Source: Anaerolineae bacterium
Lineage (GTDB): Bacteria; Chloroflexota; Anaerolineae; Promineifilales; Promineifilaceae
Direction of reading: 5' to 3'
Assembly: GCA_030425205.1 (NCBI GenBank)
Contig: JAUIAP010000014.1
Location: forward strand, 1 to 64,000
Length of the DNA: 64,000 nucleotides
Shown here: piece after piece, positions 1 through 7,937 of the stretch
Numbering within the stretch: the first letter of the stretch is position 1
Layout of the letters: the number at the start of each line of letters is the position of its first letter
The notes under the pieces: model-generated
Told to the model about the DNA's origin: nothing
Databases searched by the model: none
Seen by the model: the letters and a program-made list of their open reading frames with translations, nothing else
Translations under genes and position numbers: made by a program

Positions 1-24
1 TTATTTCTTACACGGGGGTAGGGG

Positions 25-113
25 AGTCTCATTATTTCGTACATAGAAATTAAGGCATGAAACGTCCCCCAGTGGTCGCCAGTCTCATTATTTACTACAC
101 AGTCTCATTATTT
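25..113 (+). repeat. Three copies of AGTCTCATTATTT
   Basis: AGTCTCATTATTT occurs at 25-37, 81-93 and 101-113, and the tail of a fourth copy (TTATTTCTTACAC) opens the window. Each copy is followed by a similar stretch resembling N-N-TAC-AC. Irregularly spaced multiple sites at one end are what one expects of transposase-binding sites, for example at an IS21-family end, but no transposase is visible and the element would lie to the left of the window. The repeats run into the 5' part of the LRR open frame. Confidence 0.6.
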
Positions 114-860
114 AGTAAATACTACAACTTGGCACAGCGCACCATCGGCGTTGAGCCAATCATTTACTGCAACACCGCCGCCCAGCCCGCGCCACCTGTG
201 GCACAGGCCAACTTCGACTGTAGCGGCGTAACGGCGATTCCCGTCAGCGAGTGTAACGCGCTGGTCGCTATCTACGAGGGCATGAACGGTACAGAGTGGC
301 AAGATCGTGCGCTGTGGTTTAATCGGCCGAATCCATGTGAATGGGCATTGCTGGGCTGCACGAATGGACACATCACCTATTTCGAGTTGCAAGCTGGCGC
401 AAAGGGCGCGGTCGTCGCGGAGATCAGTCAGTTGACCCAACTGCAAACCCTCTACCTGTCCAATGGGCAACTAAGCGGCACGCTGCCTGCATCAATGGCG
501 CAACTGACGCAGCTTACGCACCTTTTCATCTACGGTAGTGCCTCGCCGAGCGTTGGCTTAACGGGAGAAGTTCCAGCGATGTTGGGCAATCTGACCAACC
601 TGCGCTTCCTCTATCTCAACGGGCAGCAGTTCACGGTCGGCATTCCCGATTCATTCGGCAACTTGGTTCACCTCGAAGAGTTGGTCGTTGACTCCAACCA
701 GCGCATGACGGGCGCATTGCCGCAGTCGTTGACCAACTTGAGCAAGCTGCGCGTCTTGCAAACCTATTCAACCAAGCTATGTGCGCCTAACAACGCGGCG
801 TTTAGTCAATGGTTGCAGACGGTTGGAAGCGTGAGCGGTGATTTGGTAGTTTGTTCATGA
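57..860 (+). CDS. Leucine-rich repeat protein, 5' end probably lost
   Basis: The frame encodes 267 residues. The part from about residue 45 is a plant-type leucine-rich repeat protein: an LRR N-cap with CNALVAIYEGMNGTEW, then CEWALLGC, and four to five repeats of the form L-x-x-L-x-L-x-x-N/G-x-L-x-G-x-(I/L)-P. Such bacterial proteins are normally secreted and act in binding. Here the first 35 or so residues are not a normal signal peptide; they are translated from AGTCTCATTATTT repeats (SLIIYYT, VSLFSKYY). I infer that an insertion or rearrangement replaced the native 5' end, so the gene may be a pseudogene. The start at 57 is only the first ATG in frame and has no convincing ribosome-binding site. 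Confidence 0.55.
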   Translation: MKRPPVVASLIIYYTVSLFSKYYNLAQRTIGVEPIIYCNTAAQPAPPVAQANFDCSGVTAIPVSECNALVAIYEGMNGTEWQDRALWFNRPNPCEWALLGCTNGHITYFELQAGAKGAVVAEISQLTQLQTLYLSNGQLSGTLPASMAQLTQLTHLFIYGSASPSVGLTGEVPAMLGNLTNLRFLYLNGQQFTVGIPDSFGNLVHLEELVVDSNQRMTGALPQSLTNLSKLRVLQTYSTKLCAPNNAAFSQWLQTVGSVSGDLVVCS

Positions 861-903
861 GCAAACATGACTTTTAGCCAGCTTTTTGGAAAATACGACG
901 ACA

Positions 904-1959
904 ATGAACCGCTTCGACCGAGTCACCTCCCTTCTATTACTGCTGCAAACGCGAACAATTGTCACAGCACGATTTTTAGCAGACCATTTTGGCGTTTCTG
1001 AACGCACGATTTACCGTGACATCAGAACGCTAGAAAACGCGGGTGTCCCCATCGGAGCCGAAGCGGGGGTCGGATATTTTCTTGAGCAAAGTTACCGATT
1101 ACCCCCTGTCAGCTTCACGCTTGATGAAGCTGCTTCCCTGTTGCTTGGGGAAAAACTGCTGGTAGCAAGCCTTGATGCCAACTCACTGAAAGATTTCAAA
1201 CACGCACTGAATAAAGTTAGAGCGGTGATTGATCGCTCTGACAAAGATTACCTCAGTTCGCTGGATGATGATATTGAAGTGTTGCCGACAGGTAGTCATT
1301 TTCCGATTGATGCGGTGAGTTGGCACTTGCAAGACGAAAGTGAGCCGACAGAGAGCGAGCAGGGGAGCGGCTCTCTTAAAGTGCAGGGAGTCCCACACAG
1401 CGATGACCACTGGTTGCGTGAGTGCCGCAGTGCATTGGTACGCCGACAGGTTGTTGAAATCGGTTATGCCGCCCTAAGCAGCCATCGCCATACCACGCGG
1501 CAGATCGAACCCATCGGTCTTTTTTACTACAGTTGGCACTGGCATCTGATCGCGTGGTGCCGCCTGCGTGAAGGGTATCGGGATTTTCGACTTGATCGCA
1601 TCCGCTCCTTTTCACCCCAGACGGAGCGGTTTGCTCGTCACAACAGATTAACCCTACAACAATATCTCGACACGCAACCGGGGCGGGATGAATTGCAGGA
1701 AGTCGAGTTATTTTTTGGGCTAGAGGCTGCACGATTTGTTGGTGAACAGCGTTATATGTTCGGCTTTATTGATGAGGAGCGGCAGCCAGATGGGGTGAAA
1801 ATGCGCTTTTTGACCCCCATGCCAGAATACATGGCGCGTTGGCTTCTGCAATACACCGATGACGTTAAAGTGATCCGTGGCGATTCGATTAAAAAGGCAC
1901 TCCAGCAGTTCTCGGCGCAACTTTCCACACATTGGGGTGACGATTCAAAACCCTCCTGA
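904..1959 (+). CDS. WYL-domain transcriptional regulator (YafY-like)
   Basis: This 351-residue protein has an N-terminal winged HTH (RFLADHFGVSERTIYRDIRTL, about residues 22-42), a helical linker and a WYL domain at about 175-255, including WHLIAWCRLREGYRDFRLD. A WCX-like C-terminal part follows. WYL regulators bind small ligands or nucleic acids through this domain and act as repressors or activators. I chose ATG 904 because MNRFDRV is the usual family N-terminus; the open frame could begin at TTG 886. A dyad at 1965-1977 directly downstream, before the RidA-like gene, is a candidate target. It starts 43 nt after the LRR frame. Confidence 0.85.
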   Translation: MNRFDRVTSLLLLLQTRTIVTARFLADHFGVSERTIYRDIRTLENAGVPIGAEAGVGYFLEQSYRLPPVSFTLDEAASLLLGEKLLVASLDANSLKDFKHALNKVRAVIDRSDKDYLSSLDDDIEVLPTGSHFPIDAVSWHLQDESEPTESEQGSGSLKVQGVPHSDDHWLRECRSALVRRQVVEIGYAALSSHRHTTRQIEPIGLFYYSWHWHLIAWCRLREGYRDFRLDRIRSFSPQTERFARHNRLTLQQYLDTQPGRDELQEVELFFGLEAARFVGEQRYMFGFIDEERQPDGVKMRFLTPMPEYMARWLLQYTDDVKVIRGDSIKKALQQFSAQLSTHWGDDSKPS

Positions 1960-1964
1960 CATAG

Positions 1965-1977
1965 GGTTGTCACAACC
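1965..1977. promoter_or_regulatory. Dyad GGTTGT-C-ACAACC, possible operator
   Basis: A perfect 6-bp dyad with a one-base centre lies between the WYL regulator stop and the RidA-like gene, about 80 nt before the latter's ATG. It could be an operator for the neighbouring WYL protein; this is inference from position only. Confidence 0.35.
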
Positions 1978-2057
1978 TCCTGTTACGATTGGTTCAATAG
2001 TCAACTGTTCAGCGTTGCGCTGGGCAGACAAATCAACAAATTAACTGGAGATACTCG

Positions 2058-2453
2058 ATGAAACGTACACCTATCAACCCATGGTCTTGGTCACTCAATT
2101 TAGGCTACAACCAAGCTGAAGTAGTAGAAGGAGCCAAACGGCAATTGATCTGTGCGGGGCAAACCTCTGTCGATGCCGACGGCAACCCACAGCACGCTGG
2201 CGATATGCGGAGCCAGATAACGCTCGCCCTTGACAATCTTGAGGCCGTGCTGACCGCCGCCGATATGAGCCTCACAAACGTCATTCGACTTGACATCTAC
2301 GCGACGGATGTGGGTGAGCTAATGAAAAACTTTGACGTGATCGGCGCACGATTTGGGTCGGTTGGTGCAGCACCACCACAAAGCGTGCTGGGCGTGACCC
2401 AGCTTGCGATTCCGCCGCTCATGTTCGAGATTGTCGCCACCGCGGCCGATTAG
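2058..2453 (+). CDS. RidA/YjgF/YER057c family protein
   Basis: The 131-residue product matches the RidA fold: an AGQTSVDADGNPQHAGDMRSQ segment, LDNLEAVL, and the C-terminal strand ending LMFEIVATA. RidA proteins hydrolyse reactive enamines/imines from PLP enzymes; relatives without the active-site arginine have other or unknown roles. In canonical RidA the segment before the last strands reads P-x-R-S, with Arg contacting the substrate carboxylate. Here it reads APPQSVLGV, so that Arg appears to be Gln. A GGAG ribosome-binding site lies 8 nt before ATG 2058. It follows the WYL regulator on the same strand. Confidence 0.88.
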   Translation: MKRTPINPWSWSLNLGYNQAEVVEGAKRQLICAGQTSVDADGNPQHAGDMRSQITLALDNLEAVLTAADMSLTNVIRLDIYATDVGELMKNFDVIGARFGSVGAAPPQSVLGVTQLAIPPLMFEIVATAAD

Positions 2454-2467
2454 CCGCCGATGCGAAT

Positions 2468-2508
2468 AGGATATGGCTCATCAGGTTGTTCCAAGTAAGC
2501 CATATCCT
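2468..2508 (+). terminator. Hairpin after the RidA-like gene
   Basis: AGGATATGGCT (2468-2478) pairs with AGCCATATCCT (2498-2508), an 11-bp perfect stem with a 19-nt loop, 15 nt after the RidA-like stop. No clear T-run follows, so termination is probable but not certain. Confidence 0.5.
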
Positions 2509-2596
2509 CTGCGGTCAATACACCTTCTCCTCATTGGGAACACGCTGTGGTATGGGGAGGCCATGCTGAATCCGCGTGTGGCGGCGCGGGTCGTCA

Positions 2597-2640
2597 AAGC
2601 CGTATACGCATGGCGCGAGGGGATTATGCGTATACGGCTT
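2597..2640. repeat. Perfect 15-bp inverted repeat
   Basis: AAGCCGTATACGCAT (2597-2611) is repeated inverted at 2626-2640 with a 14-nt loop. It sits in the 297-nt gap between the RidA-like gene and the MalT-like regulator. The rest of the gap holds no convincing gene: a 64-codon open frame at 2473-2667 is just the two hairpins read through. It may be a second terminator or a small repeat element. Confidence 0.6.
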
Positions 2641-2737
2641 GGATTAGGCTGGTCGCACTACATTTAGGAACGCGACTTAAATAACCGTCGTCACGTCCCA
2701 CAACCTAACATCACATCAACTGAATACAGCGAAGATG

Positions 2738-2743
2738 TATAAT
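2738..2743 (+). promoter_or_regulatory. -10 hexamer TATAAT, leaderless start
   Basis: A perfect TATAAT ends 7 nt before ATG 2751, so the transcript should begin at or near the A of the start codon. No ribosome-binding site precedes the ATG. No good -35 is visible. Confidence 0.6.
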
Positions 2744-2750
2744 TGAGGTC

Positions 2751-5459
2751 ATGCCCATTCCGATTTTAGCGACCAAGCTGTACCTGCCCCCACTTCGGCC
2801 GAAAATCGTCAAGCGCGACGACCTGATCCAGCGGCTCAACAATGGCCTCCATCGCAAGCTCACGCTCATCTCCGCACCGGCGGGCTTTGGCAAATCGACG
2901 CTGGTTAGCCAGTGGGCGATGGTGTGTGCGCGGTCGGTTGGCTGGCTTTCGCTCGATGAACAGGATAGTGATCTGACGCGCTTTTTTGCGTATGTTGTGG
3001 CGGCGTTGGAGACGATTTCGGCCGAAATCACCCCCCAAACAGCCGCGCTGCTACAAGCCCCACAGCTACCCGCAACCAACCATCTCCTCACGACGCTAAT
3101 CAACGAAATCGCTGTCGCACCTGAGCCGTTTATCTTGATTCTTGATGATTACCACAGCATCACCGCGCCAAAAATTGACGAGGCACTCACCTTCCTCATC
3201 GAACACATGCCGCCACAGATGCACCTCGTCATCACCACCCGCGAAGACCCGCAGCTACCGCTGTCTCGTCTGCGCGTGCGCGGTCAGATGACCGAACTGC
3301 GGGTGGCCGATTTGCGTTTTACGGCGGAGGAAGCGAGCGAATTTTTGAATCGGGGGATGGGGTTGGTGCTTTCGGCCGAAAATGTCGCCGCCCTTGAAGC
3401 CCGCACCGAAGGCTGGATCGCAGGTTTGCAGTTAGCCGCGATCGCGCTACAAACGAAAAATCATGATCAAAGCGTTGGCGACAAAAACAGATTTATCGAG
3501 ACCTTTACAGGCGGTCATCACTTTATTCTCGATTATTTGGTTGAGGAAGTCCTTGCGAACCAGTCTGAAGACGTGCGCGACTTCTTGCTGCAAACCGCTA
3601 TTCTCAAACGGCTCAGCAGCCCGTTGTGCGATGCCGTCACGGGTGAGTCCAACAGCAAAACGGTGCTAAACCACCTGCTGCATGACAATCTGTTTCTCAT
3701 TCCGCTTGACAGCACGCGCCGCTGGTTCCGCTACCACCACCTTTTTGGCGAGGTGCTGCATACCCGTCTACTTGAGGAACAGCCTGATCGCGTCCGACTC
3801 CTGCATCAACGCGCCAGCGATTGGCACGCTCAACACGGCGACTCGACAGAAGCGATTGAACATGCGTTTGCCGCCAACGATTTTGAACGCGCCGCCAACT
3901 TGCTTGAGTTGACATGGCGGGAACGGGATCGAACCTTTCAGTCGTTAGGAGAGTGGCTAAACTGGGCAGAGTCATTACCAGATGAGTTGGTTTTTGTTCG
4001 TCCCGTGTTGAGCGTCGGCATTGCATGGGCGTTGCTCAATGACGGTCAATTTGAAGGGGTTGAAGAGCGTCTGCAAGCGGCTGAGCGTGCTGTGGAATCG
4101 GCCGAAATCATCGTCAACGATCATGCAGAATTTGAGTTCCTCACCCTTACCATCGCATCCGCCCGCGCCTACTTTGCACAGGCCGTGGGCGACATCCCCA
4201 ACACGATAAAGTATGCACGGCAAGCCCTCGACTTGCTCCCCAGCGATGACCATGTCCAACGCGCCATCCCGCGTGCGCTGTTGTCGCTTGGTTACTGGTC
4301 AACTGGTGAGTTGGATAGTGCGTATCAAATGCTATCTGACTCGATGGATGCCTTTTTAGCGAGTGGCAGCGTCTTGCTCGCTATCACAGGTGTCTTTGCG
4401 ATGGCAGACATGCGTATCACACAGGGGCGTTTGCATGAGGCGATTCAACTCTATCAAGATGCCTTGCAGCTCGTCAACAACTCCGACGACCCGACGATGC
4501 GCGGCAAAGGCAATTTACATTTAGGGTTGAGCGAACTCTATCGTGAACAGGGTGATGAGGAGATTGCCGACCAGCACTGGCAAGCGATCCCCCCACTGAA
4601 TGAGTTGGATTTAGCGTTTCAGCAGCGGTGGGCGGTCGCGCAAGCGCAGGCGGAGCAGCGGCAGGGCAACTTTGCAGCGGCGCACAAATTATTTGATGAA
4701 GCGATCAGGCGCACTCAGCAGGTTCATATCGCCGATTTGAAGCCTGCTGCCGCTATGAAAGCACGCTTGTTTATCGTTCAAGGCGATCTCGCTGCCGCAG
4801 GTGCGTGGGCGCGTGAACACAACTTATCGACGGATGACGCGCTTAGCTTTCTGCATGAATATGAGCATATCACGTTGGCACGGCTGCGGATTGCAGAGGG
4901 AGCGTTGGATGAGGCGTTGGGATTGCTGGGGCGGTTGGGGGTTTCGGCCGAAAAAGGCGGCAGAATTGGTAGCCTGATCGAAATTCAAATCCTGCAATCG
5001 CTCGCTCATTACGCGCAGGGCAACATGGCGCAAGCAGTTGATCTGTTGGCTACGGCGTTGATTTCGGCCGAACCACAAAGCTACATCCAACTGTTTGTTG
5101 CTGAAGGTCAGCCAGTTGCCAAACTACTTGGAACGTTGAGCGACGAAATTGATACGCATTTCGACACTAACGCGCCACGGATGCAAGCGTATATTCAAAG
5201 ATTGCTTGCGGCATTCTCCGGCAGTCAACCAATCCCGCCACCTTCTGAGTCTGAACAGACCCTTATAGATCCACTCAGCGAACGCGAACTGGACGTATTA
5301 CGCCTCCTCACAACCGAACTTAGCGGCCCCCAAATCGCCAATGAGCTGATGGTGTCGCTCAACACACTGCGCACCCACAACAAAAACATCTACAGCAAAC
5401 TCGGCGTCAATAGCCGCCGCGCCGCCGTGCGCCGAGCACAAGACCTTAACCTGCTCTAA
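2751..5459 (+). CDS. LAL/MalT-like ATP-dependent LuxR-family regulator
   Basis: The 902-residue protein has the MalT plan: an N-terminal STAND ATPase with Walker A APAGFGKST (about 42-50) and Walker B ILILDDYH (about 126-133), a winged-helix region, a long superhelical TPR-like sensor (about 390-790), and a C-terminal LuxR HTH (LSERELDVLRLL to the end). Such proteins switch on transcription when an inducer triggers ATP-dependent oligomerisation. Seven residues before the ATG there is a TATAAT, so translation is probably leaderless. The gene carries six TCGGCCGA copies, read as Ser-Ala-Glu in five places. It precedes a set of genes that share an operator-like block and could be their regulator; that link is inference. 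Confidence 0.92.
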   Translation: MPIPILATKLYLPPLRPKIVKRDDLIQRLNNGLHRKLTLISAPAGFGKSTLVSQWAMVCARSVGWLSLDEQDSDLTRFFAYVVAALETISAEITPQTAALLQAPQLPATNHLLTTLINEIAVAPEPFILILDDYHSITAPKIDEALTFLIEHMPPQMHLVITTREDPQLPLSRLRVRGQMTELRVADLRFTAEEASEFLNRGMGLVLSAENVAALEARTEGWIAGLQLAAIALQTKNHDQSVGDKNRFIETFTGGHHFILDYLVEEVLANQSEDVRDFLLQTAILKRLSSPLCDAVTGESNSKTVLNHLLHDNLFLIPLDSTRRWFRYHHLFGEVLHTRLLEEQPDRVRLLHQRASDWHAQHGDSTEAIEHAFAANDFERAANLLELTWRERDRTFQSLGEWLNWAESLPDELVFVRPVLSVGIAWALLNDGQFEGVEERLQAAERAVESAEIIVNDHAEFEFLTLTIASARAYFAQAVGDIPNTIKYARQALDLLPSDDHVQRAIPRALLSLGYWSTGELDSAYQMLSDSMDAFLASGSVLLAITGVFAMADMRITQGRLHEAIQLYQDALQLVNNSDDPTMRGKGNLHLGLSELYREQGDEEIADQHWQAIPPLNELDLAFQQRWAVAQAQAEQRQGNFAAAHKLFDEAIRRTQQVHIADLKPAAAMKARLFIVQGDLAAAGAWAREHNLSTDDALSFLHEYEHITLARLRIAEGALDEALGLLGRLGVSAEKGGRIGSLIEIQILQSLAHYAQGNMAQAVDLLATALISAEPQSYIQLFVAEGQPVAKLLGTLSDEIDTHFDTNAPRMQAYIQRLLAAFSGSQPIPPPSESEQTLIDPLSERELDVLRLLTTELSGPQIANELMVSLNTLRTHNKNIYSKLGVNSRRAAVRRAQDLNLL

Positions 5460-5502
5460 CCGGCTCTGCTCTTCCTACAGCCTAATCAGATTCACCACTT
5501 CA

Positions 5503-5550
5503 ATCACCACATGTAGTGATGACAGCTCACAACGTTTAACTGTATTCTGT
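5503..5550 (+). promoter_or_regulatory. Shared operator-promoter block, copy 1
   Basis: The 18-bp dyad ATCACCACATGTAGTGAT (5503-5520) is followed by GACAGCTCAC and, 22 nt after the dyad, by the -10 hexamer TATTCT (5543-5548). ATGACA overlapping the dyad end can serve as -35 with an 18-nt spacer. The same arrangement recurs at 6176 and 10240 with identical spacing. Confidence 0.75.
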
Positions 5551-5595
5551 GATTCAGACAGCAAGCGACTTCACCAACGCTAACGCGCATTGAAA

Positions 5596-6114
5596 ATGAA
5601 CAATTACGGTAAAGATATGAATAACAACAAGAATACAGCCTCTTCCGAAGCAAAATCTCCGTGGCAACAACTGACGCTTGCCGAATTTGTCGAACAACGT
5701 AACGGTGTCCCACTTGGCCATGCCAACTCGCTCCGCAACATGTTGTCCCGCTCCCTAGGGGCTGGATCATTCGCTGAATTCTGGCGGCATTGGAACCCAA
5801 TCTGGGGATACGGGTTGGGGAAATATGTCTACGCCCCCCTGCGTCGCATTCTGCCATCATTCATCGCCCTCATCATGACATTTGTGGTGTCGGGCGCGCT
5901 CCACGATTTAGCCGCAATGGCAATCCGAAGATCGGTGATGTTTTTCGTTACGCCTTGGTTCTTTCTACTTGGGTTAGGCGTTGTGCTGGGACAATTGATG
6001 AGGCTAGATCTATCACAACGTTCTTGGTGGCTGCGTGCAACTGTCAACATCACTTATCTCGTGCTCTGCCTGAGCATAACGCTTTTAGCCAAGCAACTGT
6101 TCGCCCCTTCTTAA
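5596..6114 (+). CDS. Short MBOAT-like membrane protein
   Basis: About 172 residues. The middle contains FAEFWRHWNPIWGY, LGKYVYAPLRR and TFVVSGALHDL, which resembles the core of membrane-bound O-acyltransferases (AlgI-type F-W-R-x-W, Y-V-Y-x-P-L, and the invariant His). Full MBOAT enzymes have 400-500 residues and 8-12 membrane spans; this one has only three or four hydrophobic segments (about 90-105, 117-138, 148-168), so it is a minimal version or a remnant. MBOATs transfer acyl groups to polysaccharide, lipid or protein. ATG 5596 has no clear ribosome-binding site, and ATG 5617 is possible. Copy 1 of the shared operator block lies immediately upstream. Confidence 0.6.
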   Translation: MNNYGKDMNNNKNTASSEAKSPWQQLTLAEFVEQRNGVPLGHANSLRNMLSRSLGAGSFAEFWRHWNPIWGYGLGKYVYAPLRRILPSFIALIMTFVVSGALHDLAAMAIRRSVMFFVTPWFFLLGLGVVLGQLMRLDLSQRSWWLRATVNITYLVLCLSITLLAKQLFAPS

Positions 6115-6175
6115 TCTAAATAGCCCAGACAATTAACGGGTGAAGCGTGCGATTCGCACAAATATCACCACCTCA

Positions 6176-6221
6176 ATCACCACATCTAGTGATGACCGCT
6201 CACCATGTTCAATCGTATGCT
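6176..6221 (+). promoter_or_regulatory. Shared operator-promoter block, copy 2
   Basis: The dyad is ATCACCACATCTAGTGAT (6176-6193), followed by GACCGCTCAC and the -10 TATGCT (6216-6221), again exactly 22 nt after the dyad. It should drive the four-gene set 6282-7719. Confidence 0.75.
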
Positions 6222-6281
6222 TAGAGCAATGAAATGAGCCAGCACAACAATGCGCAGGCCAACAACATATGGAGCAACAAC

Positions 6282-6485
6282 ATGACGACAGGTAAAAACA
6301 AGAACCAAATGACGCAAAAAGAAATTGATGGGGCTGCCGTCGCATTGGGCGTTGGCGTGGGATTAGCCCTTGTGTCAGCAATCGGCAGTTCCGGTGCAGC
6401 ACTGGGTATCGCAATCGCGGTAGGGTTTCGTACCGCACTCAAAAAACGACGCGAACAAGAGATGGATGACAGTAAACAGCAGTGA
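6282..6485 (+). CDS. Small membrane protein
   Basis: The 67-residue product has a hydrophilic N-terminus (TGKNKNQMTQKEID), one long glycine- and alanine-rich hydrophobic segment (about residues 20-48, with GVGVG, GSSG and GIAIAVG) and a basic end (KKRREQ). It looks like a single-span or hairpin membrane peptide; I do not recognise a family. I chose ATG 6282 because GGAG (6271-6274) stands 7 nt before it. The longer frame from ATG 6234 lacks a ribosome-binding site and adds 16 low-complexity residues. It is the first gene after operator block copy 2 and the next gene begins 21 nt later. Confidence 0.65.
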   Translation: MTTGKNKNQMTQKEIDGAAVALGVGVGLALVSAIGSSGAALGIAIAVGFRTALKKRREQEMDDSKQQ

Positions 6486-6506
6486 CGGCGAGACCTAAGG
6501 TGCAGC

Positions 6507-6749
6507 ATGAGTGATCGAGACACAACTTTTCAGCAATCGGCGCAACCAGACCTGTATGAAGTACGGGTCAAGGGTCATCTCGATGACCGCTGGATTGAAC
6601 GGCTCGATTGTCAATCCGCGACGCGGGATGACGATGGAACGACACGTCTAACTGTGCAGGTAGCTGATCAGGCCGCGCTCTATGGCTTGCTTCGAAAGTT
6701 GCGTGACTTGGGGCTGCCGTTGCTAGCACTCAATCGTGCGATGCCGTAA
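6507..6749 (+). CDS. Small conserved hypothetical protein
   Basis: The 80-residue protein has the pattern YEVRVKGHLDDRW, a polar middle with DGTTRLTVQV, then DQAALYGLLRKLRDLGLPLL. I recall this as a recurring small protein of Chloroflexi and Actinobacteria without an assigned function. The beta-alpha-beta pattern could be a small ferredoxin-like or ACT-like fold; that is a guess. AAGGTG before ATG 6507 is a reasonable ribosome-binding site. It lies in the same set as the small membrane protein and the next two genes. Confidence 0.7.
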   Translation: MSDRDTTFQQSAQPDLYEVRVKGHLDDRWIERLDCQSATRDDDGTTRLTVQVADQAALYGLLRKLRDLGLPLLALNRAMP

Positions 6750-6777
6750 CCAACCAAGACCAAACAAGGAAAGACCA

Positions 6778-6969
6778 ATGATTTATGTAAATGTGGAAAT
6801 GATCGAAGCGCTTGTCGCCGAAAAACAGCGTAAGCCGCTCATTATTGAAGATGTGGTGATTGAGTTGCCACAGCGCGCCAGCGCGTGGCGCAAGCGATGC
6901 GCCGCGCTGCTACGTGAACTGGCTGAATCAGTTGATTCTCTACGACCACGCACTTTGAAAACCGCCTGA
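6778..6969 (+). CDS. Hypothetical protein, 63 residues
   Basis: The product begins MIYVNVEMIEALVAEKQRKP, continues with a short acidic strand (IIEDVVIELP) and ends in a basic amphipathic helix (RKRCAALLRELAESVDSL). No family is recognised. ATG 6778 is preferred over the upstream frame start at 6736 because AAGGAAAG (6767-6774) lies just before it and the upstream residues overlap the previous gene's end. A TCGGCCGA copy (6984) and a strong AAGGAG site separate it from the DUF4386 gene. Confidence 0.55.
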   Translation: MIYVNVEMIEALVAEKQRKPLIIEDVVIELPQRASAWRKRCAALLRELAESVDSLRPRTLKTA

Positions 6970-7020
6970 GAGGATTAGGCGTTTCGGCCGAAATCCTCCC
7001 ACTAAAAAAGGAGACAAAAC

Positions 7021-7719
7021 ATGAAAACTTTGACGAACGTAACATTGCAAAAATGGGGTGGTTATGCCGCCCTGTACGAAGCACTCGCATACATCATCGG
7101 CTTTGTCGGTTTTATCGGCATCGTCAACGTTGGCGGCATTGTCGATCCGGTTGAAAAGGTGGCCGCCATTGTCGCCAATCAAGGGGCATTGACGGCCCTG
7201 ATGCTGATTGTCTACGTCGTTTGGGGCGCATCACTGGTCGTGCTGACGCTAGCACTGCATGAGCGACTGAACGGCAACACATCTGCCCTCGCTCGCACGG
7301 CAACGGTGTTTGGCATCATCTGGTCACTGCTCGTGATTGCCAGCGGCATGATTTACAACGTTGGCATGGAAACGGTCGTTACGCTCAACGCCAGTGACCC
7401 GACGCAGGCAGCCACAGTCTGGCTAGCAATTGGGTCAGTCTTTAACGGACTGGGCGGGGGCGTCGAAGTGGTCGGCGGCATCTGGGTGATTTTACTCAGC
7501 GTCGCTGGCTTGCGGAGCGGCACTTTTGCACGCGGTCTGCACTTTCTCGGCTATGTCGTTGGCATTGCGGGCGTGGTCAGTGTTGTACCTGCCCTAAGCG
7601 AGATTAGTGCCAGCATCTTTGGCCTGACGCAGATTGTTTGGTTTGCGTGGCTCGGTGTGGCGATGTTGCGAGAAGGAGCGGTGGTTTCGGCCGAAATCCC
7701 CACTCCTGCCTATAAATGA
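7021..7719 (+). CDS. DUF4386 family membrane protein
   Basis: The 232-residue protein has about six hydrophobic segments (roughly residues 17-40, 58-78, 95-117, 135-162, 172-195, 200-218) and the N-terminal layout K-W-G-G-x-A-A-L-Y-E-A typical of DUF4386 integral membrane proteins, whose function is unknown. AAGGAGA 9 nt before ATG is a strong ribosome-binding site. The last codons contain a TCGGCCGA copy read as VSAEIP. It closes the set that starts at 6282, and a 17-bp inverted repeat 50 nt downstream probably ends transcription. Confidence 0.85.
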   Translation: MKTLTNVTLQKWGGYAALYEALAYIIGFVGFIGIVNVGGIVDPVEKVAAIVANQGALTALMLIVYVVWGASLVVLTLALHERLNGNTSALARTATVFGIIWSLLVIASGMIYNVGMETVVTLNASDPTQAATVWLAIGSVFNGLGGGVEVVGGIWVILLSVAGLRSGTFARGLHFLGYVVGIAGVVSVVPALSEISASIFGLTQIVWFAWLGVAMLREGAVVSAEIPTPAYK

Positions 7720-7767
7720 AAGCGCCCACCACTCAATATAGTGAACCTAGATGATATGTGTAGCTGC

Positions 7768-7815
7768 GGTCGGTCTCCTGACCGCACCGCCAGTGGTACG
7801 GTCAGGAGACCGACC
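7768..7815. terminator. 17-bp inverted repeat after DUF4386 gene
   Basis: GGTCGGTCTCCTGACCG (7768-7784) is repeated inverted at 7799-7815 with a 14-nt loop. The GACCG-rich arms resemble the class-2 palindromes near 57.5-59.4 kb, so this is either a terminator or a member of that repeat family. The remaining part of the 218-nt gap holds no gene. Confidence 0.6.
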
Positions 7816-7937
7816 ACAGCATTCCACATTTCAGTTAGGAAGCCTATATCGACGACGCTATCTGGCAATAGTGTCAGCAGATGCCTGTCATCTACAATAA
7901 CTAACAGCTATTCTCATAGCACAGACAAGGAAATATC

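Noticed and set aside
2473..2667. 64-codon open frame after the RidA-like gene
   Set aside because: It is the translation of two perfect hairpins; no family pattern and no ribosome-binding site.
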